From positions 62,001-126,000 of the forward strand of contig CAVVHQ010000024.1 of NCBI GenBank assembly GCA_963748075.1: a stretch of DNA of 64,000 nt, read 5' to 3'. Shown piece by piece: positions 37,050 to 45,407 of this stretch (within the stretch, counting starts at the first letter, position 1; each line of letters starts with the position of its first letter). Position numbers and translations under genes: made by a program. The notes under the pieces are model-generated. The model was given only the letters and a program-made list of their open reading frames with translations. It did not search any database and was not told where the DNA came from. This DNA comes from VRUE01 sp963748075. GTDB taxonomy: Bacteria > Actinomycetota > Thermoleophilia > Solirubrobacterales > 70-9.

Positions 37050-37245
37050 CAGAGTCCATCCGTAAGCCCCCGCGCACGTCTGGCGGCGACGGACGCTGCG
37101 CGGCGCGGCGTCCTCAGTCGGTCGAATAGCGCTGCTATTCGACCTCCCTGCGTCCTTGCTCCGCTTGGTCCGGCGGGCGCCAGCCGCAGACGCGGGTTTA
37201 CGTGTGAACTGTTGGCCTCAGACACCGAAACGCTCGTCGGACCCG
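37050..37245 (+). repeat. Composite palindrome family D, copy 1
   Basis: About 145 bp (37056-37199) match copy D2 closely in reverse orientation, including ggcgtcctcagtcg (37107-37120), the inner hairpin gaatagc-gct-gctattc, ctccctgcgtcc (37144-37155) and gcttggtccggcg. The outer flanks are only loosely complementary here. It fills most of the gap between the dehydratase and the LytR_C gene; I see no gene in it. Confidence 0.75.
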
Positions 37246-37270
37246 CTCCGCCCAATATCCTGCTCCGCCC

Positions 37271-38074
37271 GTGGAGCTGATCAAGGAAATCGGGGCCTTC
37301 GCGGGCTTGGTCGCGTTCCTCGGCCTCGCCCTGCTTGCGCTGCTGTCGTTCGCGCAGGGGCGCGACATCCGCCGCCTGCGCGAGTGGGCGGGCTCGGCGC
37401 CGGAGCGCGACGCCGAGCGCAAGGAGTCGACCTCGGCCACCGCTCAGGAGAGGGCCGAGGAGATGCGCAAGCTCGAGGAGGCGCGCGAAGCTGAGCGCCG
37501 CGCCGCGGATCTGCGCGAGAGTCGCCGCGAGCGGCGCGAATCCGGGCTGCCCGAACTGACTCGCGGCGAGCGCCTGCGCGAGCGCTTCGCCGGCGCCCGC
37601 GGCGGGGGCGCAGGGGGCGGGATCGGCAGACGGCTCGGTCAGCCGCGCTTCCTGGCGGCGGTCTTCGTCGTCCTGGTCCTGGCCGTCGGCGGGGTCGCTT
37701 ACGCGACGCTGCACGGGTCCGGTGGCGACGGCCAAAGTGGGGGCGGGGGCGGCAAGCAGGCCGCCCGCGCGGTCAAGCCGGGCGAAATCGAGGTCTCGGT
37801 CCTCAACGGGACGGCCGTACCCGGCCTGGCGGCCACCTTCGGGGACAGGGTCGAGCGCCACGGCTTCCAGCTCGGCGCGGTCACCAACAGCAGCTCGAGC
37901 TTTGCCGAAAGCGTCGTCATGTTCCGACGGGGCGACGGCCGCGAGGCGCACCGGGTGGCCGCGGCGCTGGAGATCCCGCGGGTGCGGCCGATGACCTCGG
38001 AGATCTCCTCGGTGTCGGCCGGCGCCCCGGTCGCGGTCGTGATCGGCGAGGACAATGCCTCGTCGACCGGCTGA
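37271..38074 (+). CDS. LytR C-terminal-domain membrane protein
   Basis: Protein of 267 aa. An N-terminal transmembrane segment (AFAGLVAFLGLALLALLSF), a long charged helical stretch (ERAEEMRKLEEAREAERRAA), a second transmembrane helix (LAAVFVVLVLAVGGVAYATL), then a LytR_C domain (EIEVSVLNGTAVPGLAATFGD to VAVVIGED). LytR_C domains accompany wall teichoic acid/polysaccharide ligases, but the catalytic LCP domain is absent. GTG 37271. The 3' end overlaps the next gene by 20 bp. Confidence 0.85.
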   Translation: MELIKEIGAFAGLVAFLGLALLALLSFAQGRDIRRLREWAGSAPERDAERKESTSATAQERAEEMRKLEEAREAERRAADLRESRRERRESGLPELTRGERLRERFAGARGGGAGGGIGRRLGQPRFLAAVFVVLVLAVGGVAYATLHGSGGDGQSGGGGGKQAARAVKPGEIEVSVLNGTAVPGLAATFGDRVERHGFQLGAVTNSSSSFAESVVMFRRGDGREAHRVAAALEIPRVRPMTSEISSVSAGAPVAVVIGEDNASSTG

Positions 38075-38531
38075 GATCGCCGCAGTCGTCTTCGCGCTGC
38101 TCGTCCTCGCCACGGTCGCGGCCTTCGCCTGGTCGCAGCGGCTGAAGCGGGATCCGCTCGTCCTCGACCGCGTCACCTTCGGCACCCCGGCGAGCCGTGC
38201 CTTCACGCCGAACCGCGACTGCCGCTTCGACCGCATTCGCATCCGCTTCCGTGTCACCCGCTCCGATCGCGCCGACGTGCAGGTGGTGAAGCCCGGCGGC
38301 AAGCTGGTCGTCACCCTCGCCCGCGACGTCTACCTGAAGCGCTACAGATTCTTCACGTTCTACTGGGACGGCCGCTCCCGGGGACCGGGCAGGGCGCCCC
38401 CGGGCCGCTACAAGCTGCGCGTCAAGCTGCTCGGGCAGGACCGCACCCTGGTCCCCGGCGGCGTCATGCGCCTGCACCGGGCACCGCGCAGGGCGACCCG
38501 GGAGTGCGGCCGGTTGAGGAGCTCGAGATGA
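38055..38531 (+). CDS. Exported small beta-domain protein
   Basis: Unrecognised 158-aa protein with an N-terminal transmembrane or signal segment (IAAVVFALLVLATVAAFAW). The Arg-rich domain resembles FlgD-type Ig folds (FRVTRSDRADVQVVKPGG, FYWDGRSRGPGRAPPGRYKLRV). The FYWDGR...PPGRY pattern is typical of FlgD_ig. It overlaps the LytR_C gene and precedes an O-antigen ligase-like gene. Function unknown; probably a surface-assembly accessory. Confidence 0.75.
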   Translation: MPRRPAEIAAVVFALLVLATVAAFAWSQRLKRDPLVLDRVTFGTPASRAFTPNRDCRFDRIRIRFRVTRSDRADVQVVKPGGKLVVTLARDVYLKRYRFFTFYWDGRSRGPGRAPPGRYKLRVKLLGQDRTLVPGGVMRLHRAPRRATRECGRLRSSR

Positions 38532-38535
38532 GCCG

Positions 38536-38578
38536 CTGTGGCGTTTTCTTGTCGCTATGCGACAACAAGTCGCCACAG
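38536..38578 (-). repeat. Palindrome family E, copy 1
   Basis: Outer stem ctgtggcg/cgccacag (38536-38543 with 38571-38578) and inner stem ttgtcgc/gcgacaa (38549-38555 with 38559-38565). Its reverse complement matches copy E2 at most positions. It starts 4 bp after a stop codon and lies just before the ligase start. Confidence 0.75.
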
Positions 38579-38595
38579 GGAGGGGGCGGTACTCC

Positions 38596-40215
38596 GTGAG
38601 CGGCGTCCTGGCCGGGGCGGGAGTCCTGGCCGCGGCTGGGAGCGCCGCCGCGGCGATCCTCTTGCCGCCCGGCCGCGCCCGCGCGGTGGCGATGCTCGTC
38701 GCGCTGGCCCTCTTCCCGGTCCTGATCCTCGGCGACCAGTGGAACTCGCCGCAGATCGTCGACCTGCGCGACTCGCCCGCCCGCCTGATCGGCCTCGGCG
38801 CCGCGGGGCTTGCGCTGGCCATCGGGCTGGCGGCGACCTTCCGACGCTGGCCGATCGTCCTGCCGCTGGCGATCGTCGCCGCCCTGCCGTTCCGCATCCC
38901 CCTCCATGCCGGCGGTGACACCGCCAACCTCCTCGTCCCGCTCTACCTGGTGATCGCGGGCGGCGTGCTCTCGATTGCGCTTAGGGACTTCGGCGCCCGG
39001 CGCGCGGGTCCGGGCGGGGGTGGGGGGGCCTCCGCCGGTCGCTGGGTTTTTCGCCTCGCGCGCCGCTCCTCTCGCCAAGTGGTCTGTGCGAAAAACAGGA
39101 CGCCGCTCCCTCTGGAGACCCCCCCACACCCACCTTCCGCGCGAGAAGCTGACTGGAAAGACGCCTCTCCCGCGGCGGGCCTGCTGCCTCTCGCCCTCGC
39201 CGCCGTAGTTGTTCTCTACGCGCTTCAGACGCTCTACTCCCCGGACTTCTCGAAGAGCCTGCAGAACGTCTGCTTCTTCTTCGTGCCGTTCTCGCTCGCT
39301 TACGGGTTGGTGCGGGACGTCGCCTGGACTCGAAAGCTGCTGGTGCTCGTGTTGTGGGTGGTCGGGATCGAGGCCGTGGCGTTCGTCGTGGTGGGCTCGG
39401 TCGAGTACCTGAGCCGCGAGCTGTTCTGGAACGACCAGGTGATCCGCTCCAACGCCTTCCACACCTACTTCCGGGTCAACTCGATCTTCTGGGACCCGAA
39501 CATCTACGGTCGTTATCTGGCTCTCGTGGTCGTGATTGCGATGGCGGCTCTGCTTTGGGCGAAGGAACGACGCACCCTTGCGCTGCTCACGGCCCTGGTG
39601 GCGATCCTTTGGCTGGGCCTCGTACCGACCTTCTCGCAATCCAGCTTCATCGCCCTGCTGGCGGGGTTGGCCGTGCTGGCCGCGCTGCGCTGGCGCTGGC
39701 GCTGGACGGCCGGGGCGGTGGGGGTTGTGGTCGTGTTCGGCGTTCTCGTGGTCCTCTTCGCCGGCGGCGTCTCGAAGCTCAGCCCCGATCGGCTCAACGT
39801 CGACACCGGCGGCCGCGCCAACCTCGTCTCCGGCGGCGGGGAACTGTTCGCACAGCGCCCCCTCTGGGGCTACGGCGCGGGCGGCTTCCCAGCGGCCTAC
39901 CGCGAGCACATCGCCACCAAGAAGACCCCCGTCTCCGTCTCGCACACCGAGCCGGTCACCGTGGCAGCCGAGCAAGGCCTGATCGGCCTCGCCGCCTATC
40001 TCGCTCTCCTCGTAGTTGCCCTGTGGACGATGTCGTCCGGCCTATTCGCTCCTCGCGCGCGCCGGCTGGTCGGCCGCGTCGCCGTCCTCGCCACCTTCGT
40101 CGCCCTCCTCGTCCACACGATGGCCTACGCCGGCTTCTACGAGGACCCGATCACCTGGGTCCTGCTGGCGGCCGCAGCCTCCCTCGCGGCGGCCCCGGTC
40201 CGCACCTCTCCGTAG
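38596..40215 (+). CDS. O-antigen ligase-like protein with repeat insertion
   Basis: Polytopic protein of about 539 aa of the O-antigen ligase/polymerase (Wzy_C) type. It has many hydrophobic segments, and the periplasmic region GRANLVSGGGELFAQRPLWGYGAGGF is followed by TEPVTVAAEQGLIGL, typical of the family. Residues 140-180 are not family sequence: they are encoded by palindrome C2 (39013-39134), Gly/Arg/Pro-rich, between two hydrophobic helices. No stop or frameshift results, so the insertion is tolerated or translated in a loop. GTG 38596 was chosen; ATG 38557 would start inside palindrome E1. Confidence 0.82.
   Translation: MSGVLAGAGVLAAAGSAAAAILLPPGRARAVAMLVALALFPVLILGDQWNSPQIVDLRDSPARLIGLGAAGLALAIGLAATFRRWPIVLPLAIVAALPFRIPLHAGGDTANLLVPLYLVIAGGVLSIALRDFGARRAGPGGGGGASAGRWVFRLARRSSRQVVCAKNRTPLPLETPPHPPSAREADWKDASPAAGLLPLALAAVVVLYALQTLYSPDFSKSLQNVCFFFVPFSLAYGLVRDVAWTRKLLVLVLWVVGIEAVAFVVVGSVEYLSRELFWNDQVIRSNAFHTYFRVNSIFWDPNIYGRYLALVVVIAMAALLWAKERRTLALLTALVAILWLGLVPTFSQSSFIALLAGLAVLAALRWRWRWTAGAVGVVVVFGVLVVLFAGGVSKLSPDRLNVDTGGRANLVSGGGELFAQRPLWGYGAGGFPAAYREHIATKKTPVSVSHTEPVTVAAEQGLIGLAAYLALLVVALWTMSSGLFAPRARRLVGRVAVLATFVALLVHTMAYAGFYEDPITWVLLAAAASLAAAPVRTSP
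39013..39134 (-). repeat. Composite palindrome family C, copy 2 (in gene)
   Basis: Arms 39013-39033 and 39114-39134 pair over 21 bp with three wobble-type mismatches. On the opposite strand it shares with copy C1 an identical 26-nt block (39078-39103 here, 43966-43991 there) and a 16-nt block around gctgggtttttcgcct. It lies wholly inside an open reading frame. Confidence 0.88.
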
Positions 40216-40224
40216 TCTCAGCGC

Positions 40225-41766
40225 GTGTCGGGCTACCTCCGCCGCCTCGCGACGACCGGCGCCGCCTACACCGCGGCGAGCATCCTCTCGAAGCTGATCG
40301 CGGTGGCGCTGCTGCCGCTCTACACGCGCTACCTGACCCCTGCCGACTACGGCGCCGCCGAGGTGATGTTCGCCGCAGTCGTCTCGGCCAGCATCGTCGT
40401 CCGCCTCGGCACGATCGAGGCGCTGCTGCGCTTCTACTACAAGGAGGGCGAGGACCCGGCCCGGGTTGTCGCCGCCTCCTTCGCCGCGCTCTTCTGGGTC
40501 TCCACCGCGGCGGCGCTGATCGCGCTCCCCTTCGCCGGGCCGATCTCCGAAGCGCTGCTCGACCGCCCCGCGCCGGACCTGGCGCGGATCTCGATCGGCG
40601 GCCTCTGGGTGCTGACCATGGTCGAGTACCTGCTCACCCTGTTCCGGCTCGAGGAGCGCGCCCGCGCCTTCTTCGTCACGACGCTGCTCAACGTGCTGGC
40701 GGCGATCGGGCTGACCGTCGTGCTGGTGGTCGGCGAGGGGGAGGGCGCGCGCGGCCTGCTGCTCGGCAGCTACGCGAGCGGCGGCGCCGTGGTGCTGGCC
40801 CTGGTGGTCGTCCACTGGCGGCGCCTCTCGCTGCGCGTCGACCTGCCCCTGCTGCGGCGGATGATGCGCTTCGGGCTGCCGACGATGCCGGCTGAGCTTT
40901 CGCTCTACCTGCTCAACTTCGTCGACCGGATCGTCATCGTCCGCGCCGCCGGCTTGGCCGAGGCCGGGCTCTACTCGCTGGCGGTCAAGTTCGCGCAGGC
41001 CGTCAACGTGCTGGTCCGCGGCTTCCAGCTCGCCTGGCCGCCGCTCGCCTACTCGATCCGTGACGACGGCGAGGCGCGGCGAGCCTACGCCGCGATCGTC
41101 ACCTGGTTCGTCGCCGGCTGCGGCTTCGTCGTCGCCGGGATGTGGCTGTTCTCGCGCTGGATCGTCCGGGCGCTGGCGGCGCCCGAGTTCTTCGGCTCCT
41201 ACGAAGCGATCGGCCTGATCGCCACCGGGGTCACGCTCTACGCCCTCTACATGGTGCTGCTGGTGATCCTCGGCAGGACGGGCCGCACCGAGCTGAACTT
41301 TCCGGCGACGGCGGCGGCGCTGGTCGTCAACCTCGCCCTCAACATCGCCCTCGTGCCGCCGCTCGGCATCGTCGGCGCCGGCCTCGCCCTGGTCGCCTCC
41401 TACCTGGTCGTGACGGCGCTGATGTACCTCTTCACCCAGCGCCTCTTCCCCGTTCCCTACGAATGGGGGCGCCTGGCTCGGGTCGTGCTCGTCACGGCGG
41501 CGATCGCCGGCCTGGGCGAACTGCTGCTGCCCACGAGCGGCTTCGGCGGCCTCGCCGCCAGGGTCGCGCTCTGGCTCGTCTACCCGCTCGCCCTCTTCGC
41601 CGGCGGCTTCTTCAGCGACGAGGAGCGCGGCTGGCTGGCCCGCCTGCGCCACCCCGGCGAGCTGGTCCTCCGCCTCCGCGCGATCAGCCGCGAACCGGCC
41701 GGGGTCGACGCCGCAGTCCCCGAGGCGTTCGAGGCGGAGATGTTGGACGAGGACGCCCGCCTGTAG
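40225..41766 (+). CDS. Polysaccharide flippase (Wzx/MVF type)
   Basis: MOP-superfamily transporter of 513 aa with about 14 hydrophobic segments, starting GYLRRLATTGAAYTAASILSK. PLYTRYLTPADYGAAEVMF is the polysaccharide-biosynthesis flippase signature. It likely flips undecaprenyl-linked repeat units for the surface polymer. The cytosolic C-tail is acidic. GTG 40225, 9 bp after the ligase-like gene. Confidence 0.93.
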   Translation: MSGYLRRLATTGAAYTAASILSKLIAVALLPLYTRYLTPADYGAAEVMFAAVVSASIVVRLGTIEALLRFYYKEGEDPARVVAASFAALFWVSTAAALIALPFAGPISEALLDRPAPDLARISIGGLWVLTMVEYLLTLFRLEERARAFFVTTLLNVLAAIGLTVVLVVGEGEGARGLLLGSYASGGAVVLALVVVHWRRLSLRVDLPLLRRMMRFGLPTMPAELSLYLLNFVDRIVIVRAAGLAEAGLYSLAVKFAQAVNVLVRGFQLAWPPLAYSIRDDGEARRAYAAIVTWFVAGCGFVVAGMWLFSRWIVRALAAPEFFGSYEAIGLIATGVTLYALYMVLLVILGRTGRTELNFPATAAALVVNLALNIALVPPLGIVGAGLALVASYLVVTALMYLFTQRLFPVPYEWGRLARVVLVTAAIAGLGELLLPTSGFGGLAARVALWLVYPLALFAGGFFSDEERGWLARLRHPGELVLRLRAISREPAGVDAAVPEAFEAEMLDEDARL

Positions 41767-41768
41767 GA

Positions 41769-41882
41769 AGCCCATCCCGGCAGGGGCCTCCACTTAACTT
41801 TTTCTGAACATCGGGGTTGGGCCGTCCGAGATTCGCCGCCCAGAAAAAGTACAAGACGTTCCGACCCCTACCGGGATGGGCT
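41769..41882 (-). repeat. Composite palindrome family B, copy 4
   Basis: Arms 41769-41788 and 41863-41882 pair over 20 bp with two wobble-type differences. On the minus strand the core has cgtcttgtac (41849-41858 reversed), agaaaaag-type T/A tracts, ctcggacggcc and gttaag. It begins 2 bp after the flippase stop, and its other arm contains the stop codon of the convergent glycosyltransferase. Confidence 0.88.
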
Positions 41883-42806
41883 CTCGGCACTGGCCGGTGC
41901 CGCGCGATCCCGCAGGCTTTCGCCTCCGCCTGGGCAGAGAGCCTGGCGGGCGTGGGCCCGGTAGATCCTCGCCGGTTGCTCGGGCAGAACGGTGGCGGCG
42001 AGGGCACGCACGGCGTAGGACCAGGCGGTGAGGAGGCGGACCGCGAGGGCCGCCAGGCGGGAGTGGTGCTTGCGCATGTAGAGGTCGCGGTTGCGGTGGA
42101 ATTCGACGATCCGGGGCAGGCCGGCGGCGAGGTCGGTGGAGAGCTGGTCGTGGTGGACAGCCTCGGCGGCGGGGACGAAGAGGGTGCGCCAGCCGGCGTC
42201 GGCGAGCCGCTTGCAGAAGTCGCACTCGTCGTAGTAGACGAAGAAGTCGGGGTCGAGGTAGCCGACCTCGGCCGCCGCCGCGCGGCGGACCAGCAGGGCG
42301 CTCGACTGCGCCCAGTCGACCGGCCGGCTGCGGTCGCCCCGGCTCTGCACGGTCAGCAGGCGGTGCAGGAAGAGCGCGCCGGCCAGCGCCGCGCGGACTC
42401 CCGGGAAGCGCCAGGCGCAGGGGACCGACTTGCCGGTCGAGTCGAGCAGCCGAGCGCCGGCCGCGGCGGCGCCGGGATCGGCGTCGAGCGCCGCGACCAG
42501 CGCCGCGGCGGCGCCGGGGCGCAGCTCAGAGTCCTCGTTGAGCAGCAGGCAGTAGCGCCCTTGGGCCTCGCGCAGCAGGGTCGAGTCGTTCTCGGCCTTG
42601 CCGGCCCTCCGCTCGAGGGCGATCAGCCGGAGGTCGCCACCGCGCGCCCGCACCGCCGCGGCGGAGCCGTCGCGGGAGGCGTTGTCGAGCACGAGGACCT
42701 CACCCTCGACTCCGGCAGGGTGGGTGCGCTCGACCGCATCGAGGCAGGCGAGCAGCAGCTCGCGGCCGTTCGTGTTCACGATGCAGTAGGAGAGCGCGGG
42801 CGCCAC
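41868..42806 (-). CDS. Glycosyltransferase family 2
   Basis: GT-A glycosyltransferase of about 312 aa. N-terminal SYCIVNTNGRELLLACLDAV, nucleotide-sugar motif VLVLDNASRDGSA, metal-binding LLLNEDSELRPGAA in place of a strict DxD, and acceptor-site VDWAQSSALLVRR then DPDFFVYYDECDFCKRL (rhamnosyltransferase-like ED box). A C-terminal helix near LLTAWSYAVRALAA may associate with the membrane. GTG 42806 is the likely start. The last residues (ESPSR) come from the arm of palindrome B4. Probably adds a sugar to the surface repeat unit. Confidence 0.9.
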   Translation of the reverse strand: MAPALSYCIVNTNGRELLLACLDAVERTHPAGVEGEVLVLDNASRDGSAAAVRARGGDLRLIALERRAGKAENDSTLLREAQGRYCLLLNEDSELRPGAAAALVAALDADPGAAAAGARLLDSTGKSVPCAWRFPGVRAALAGALFLHRLLTVQSRGDRSRPVDWAQSSALLVRRAAAAEVGYLDPDFFVYYDECDFCKRLADAGWRTLFVPAAEAVHHDQLSTDLAAGLPRIVEFHRNRDLYMRKHHSRLAALAVRLLTAWSYAVRALAATVLPEQPARIYRAHARQALCPGGGESLRDRAAPASAESPSR

Positions 42807-42828
42807 GCCCGCCACGATAATCGCGGCG

Positions 42829-43944
42829 ATGAAGGTGCAGCTGGTCGATCCCTCGGCCTTCACTCCGCCCTACGACCGCGCCCTCGCCGCGGCGCTGGCT
42901 CGCGCGGGCGCCGAGGTCGAGCTGCTGACCAGCCGCTTCCTCTACGGGCCGGTGCCCGAGCCGCAGGGCTACGGGGTCGCGGAGCGCTTCTACCGCCGCA
43001 GCGCCGCGCGCGGCCTCGAGGCGCCGTTCCGCCGGGCCTTCAAGGCGGCCGAGCACCTGCCCGACATGCTGCGCTTCCGCCGCGACGCCGAGGCCGACGT
43101 CGTCCATTACCAATGGCTCACCGCGCCCGGTCTTGACGCGATGCTGCTGCCGCCGTTGCGCCCCCGCGTGATGACCGCCCACTACGTGCTGCCGCCGCGG
43201 CCGAGCCGCCGCCGGGTGGCGAGCGCCCGCCGCGCCTTCGGCCGCATGGACGCGGTGATCGCCCACTCGGAGCACGGCGCGCGGCGGCTGCGCGAGGAGG
43301 TCGGCCTCGACCCCGAGCGGGTCCGGGTGATCCAGCACGGGGCCTTCGACTACCTGACCCGCCTGCCGGAGGAGAAGCCGCTGCCGGCCGAGCTGCAAGG
43401 CGCCGAGGGCCCGGTGATCCTCTTCTTCGGCCTGCTCCGCCCCTACAAGGGCGTCGACACCCTGCTCGAAGCGTTCCGCCGGGTCGAGGGCGCCGAGCTG
43501 TGGATCGTCGGCAACCCGCGCATGGACGTCGAGCCGCTGCGCCGCCTCGCGGCGAAGGCGCCCGGCCGCGTCCGCCTTCTCACCCGCTTCGTCGCGGACG
43601 CCGAGGTCCCGGCGATCCTCCGCCGCGCCGACCTGGTCGTCCTGCCCTACCGCGACGCCGAGCACTCCGGCGTCCTCTACGCCGCCCTCGCCTTCGGCAA
43701 GCCGCTGGTGCTGAGTGCCGTCGGCGGCTTCCCCGAGCTGGCCGAGCGGGGCGCCGCCCGTCTCGTCCCGCCCGAGGACCCGCAGGCGCTGGCGGGTGCT
43801 CTAGCCGAACTGCTCGAGGACGAGGCTGCACGGAAGCAGCTAGGTGAGGGTGCAGCCCGAGCCGCCGCCGGCTCCTATTCTTGGGACGAGGCCGCGCGTC
43901 AAACCCTTGCGCTCTACCGCGAACTCATCGAGAGGAGGGGGTAG
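42829..43944 (+). CDS. Glycosyltransferase family 4 (GT-B)
   Basis: GT-B glycosyltransferase of 371 aa. N-terminal MKVQLVDPSAFTPPYDRALA, VVHYQWLTAPGLDAML, then the C-terminal Rossmann domain (GPVILFFGLLRPYKGVDTLLEA) with the ExxxxxxE-like YRDAEHSGVLYAALAFGKPL. Divergent from the preceding GT2 with 22 bp between starts. Its last codons and stop lie inside the left arm of palindrome C1. Confidence 0.93.
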   Translation: MKVQLVDPSAFTPPYDRALAAALARAGAEVELLTSRFLYGPVPEPQGYGVAERFYRRSAARGLEAPFRRAFKAAEHLPDMLRFRRDAEADVVHYQWLTAPGLDAMLLPPLRPRVMTAHYVLPPRPSRRRVASARRAFGRMDAVIAHSEHGARRLREEVGLDPERVRVIQHGAFDYLTRLPEEKPLPAELQGAEGPVILFFGLLRPYKGVDTLLEAFRRVEGAELWIVGNPRMDVEPLRRLAAKAPGRVRLLTRFVADAEVPAILRRADLVVLPYRDAEHSGVLYAALAFGKPLVLSAVGGFPELAERGAARLVPPEDPQALAGALAELLEDEAARKQLGEGAARAAAGSYSWDEAARQTLALYRELIERRG

Positions 43945-44056
43945 GGGGTGTTCCTCCCGAGCGCGGCGTCCTGTTTTTCGCACAGACCACTCGGCGAGAG
44001 ACACCGCGCGCCAGGCGAAAAACCCAGCGCCGGGAGGGACACCCCCTACCCCCTCC
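43934..44056 (+). repeat. Composite palindrome family C, copy 1
   Basis: Arms 43934-43959 and 44031-44056 pair over 26 bp with one T-G wobble. The core carries the 26-nt block identical (inverted) to copy C2 and the aggcgaaaaacccagc block. The left arm contains the TAG stop of the family 4 glycosyltransferase. Confidence 0.9.
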
Positions 44057-44154
44057 ACCCAGGCGACCGCAGATAATCCCCGGATGCTCGCCGTCGCGCT
44101 CGTCTTCTGGCTCTCGTCGGCCTGATCGTCTATACGCACCTTGGCTACCCCGTT

Positions 44155-45213
44155 GTGCTCCGTGTCCTGCTCGCCCTGCGCCGCCGCCCGACCCTGCGGC
44201 CGCGCACCTGGGAGAAGCCGCCACGGGTCTCGCTGATCGTCGCCGCTTACGATGAGGAGGAGGTGATCGCGGCCAAGGTCGCCAACGTGCGCGCCCTCGA
44301 CTACCCGCAGGAGCGACTAGAGCTGATCGTCGCCTCCGACGGCTCCGCCGACGTCACCGCCGAGCGGGCCCGCGCCGCTGGCGCCGACCTCGTCCTCGAG
44401 CTGCCGCGCCGCGGCAAGGTCGCCGCGCAGAACGCCGCTGTCGAGCGCGCCTCGGGCGAGATCCTCGCTTTCTCCGACGCCAACAGCCTCTGGGCGCCCG
44501 ACGCCCTGGGCCATCTGGTCGAGCCCTTCGCTGACCCGGTGATCGGCTACGCCTGCGGGCAGGTCCGCTTCCTCGACCCCGGCGGCGACAACCTCGAGGG
44601 GTCCTACTGGCGCTACGAGATGGCGGTGCGGGAGATGGAGTCGGGCCTTGCCGGGGTGACCGCCGGCAACGGGGCGATCTACGCGGTGCGCCGCGACGCC
44701 TACGTGCCGCTGCCGCCCTCGGGCAGCCACGACCTCTCCTTTCCCTTCCTGCTGGCGAAGCGCGGCCGGCGCTCGCTCTACGTACCCTGGGCGCGGGCCG
44801 AGGAGAAGATGGCGCCGACCCTGGAGGGCGAGTTCGCTCGCAAGCGGCGGATGATGGTCGGCCTCTGGGACATCGTCGCCGGCGAAGGCATGTACGCGCC
44901 CCGCCGCTACCCGCCGCTCTACGCGTTCGAGATCGCCTCCCACCGGCTGCTGCGCTACGCGACGCCGTTCCTTCACGCGGTCGCCCTCGCGGCCAACCTC
45001 GCCCTGCTCGGCCAGGGCTGGGTCTACGCCGCGACGCTCGCCTTCCAGCTCGCCTTCCTCGCCGCCGCGCTACTTGGCCGCTGGTTGCCGCTCGCTCCGT
45101 TGCGCTTCGCCCGCTACTACGCGATGACCACCGCCTCGATCGCCGCCGGCCTTTGGGACCGTTTCCGCCACGACCCGCCGGGCGCCTGGGAGAAGGCGGC
45201 AGGGACCAGGTGA
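44155..45213 (+). CDS. Membrane glycosyltransferase family 2, 5' frameshift?
   Basis: Processive-type GT2 of at least 352 aa: VSLIVAAYDEEEVIAAKVAN, LELIVASDGSADVT, LAFSDANSLWAPDAL (DxD-like), GVTAGNGAIYAVRRDAY, and two or three C-terminal transmembrane helices. The expected N-terminal helix is split. ATG 44084 opens a short frame (MLAVALVFWLSSA-stop). The natural continuation (LLALVGLIVYTHLGYPVVL) is in the frame used from GTG 44155, which has a stop just upstream and no ATG/GTG/TTG before 44155. Either a one-base frameshift near 44110 or a non-canonical start must be invoked. Confidence 0.8.
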   Translation: MLRVLLALRRRPTLRPRTWEKPPRVSLIVAAYDEEEVIAAKVANVRALDYPQERLELIVASDGSADVTAERARAAGADLVLELPRRGKVAAQNAAVERASGEILAFSDANSLWAPDALGHLVEPFADPVIGYACGQVRFLDPGGDNLEGSYWRYEMAVREMESGLAGVTAGNGAIYAVRRDAYVPLPPSGSHDLSFPFLLAKRGRRSLYVPWARAEEKMAPTLEGEFARKRRMMVGLWDIVAGEGMYAPRRYPPLYAFEIASHRLLRYATPFLHAVALAANLALLGQGWVYAATLAFQLAFLAAALLGRWLPLAPLRFARYYAMTTASIAAGLWDRFRHDPPGAWEKAAGTR

Positions 45214-45401
45214 GGATGTGACCGGCGCAGATCGGCGTCTTTCGGCCACTGGCGCGCAGAGCACGCCGATGGCCCATGTGACCGGCGCGTCTCTGCGTCC
45301 TCGGTCGCTCGCGCGCAGAGCACGCCACGCTCCAGCGCCGAAGGCGCGGGCGAGCGCGAAGCGCGAGATCCTCGATCTGCTTGGTCACATCCTCACCTGG
45401 T
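45205..45401. repeat. Composite palindrome family D-related, copy 4
   Basis: Perfect 19-bp outer arms run inward from 45205-45223 and from 45401 to 45383. A further inner 8-bp stem is 45227-45234 with 45373-45380. Inside are two direct repeats with an exact 60-bp period starting at 45216 and 45276, each containing cgcgcagagcacgcc. The gcgtcctcggtcgctcg segment recalls family D. The left arm includes the TGA of the preceding glycosyltransferase and the right arm ends 6 bp before the next ATG. Confidence 0.8.
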
Positions 45402-45407
45402 AGAGAA

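Noticed and set aside
43934..44056. Composite palindromes as ordinary insertion-sequence remnants (MITEs)
   Set aside because: MITEs have constant terminal repeats and a target duplication. Here the terminal arms differ at each locus and I see no constant direct repeat flanking them. A trans-acting transposase is not excluded.
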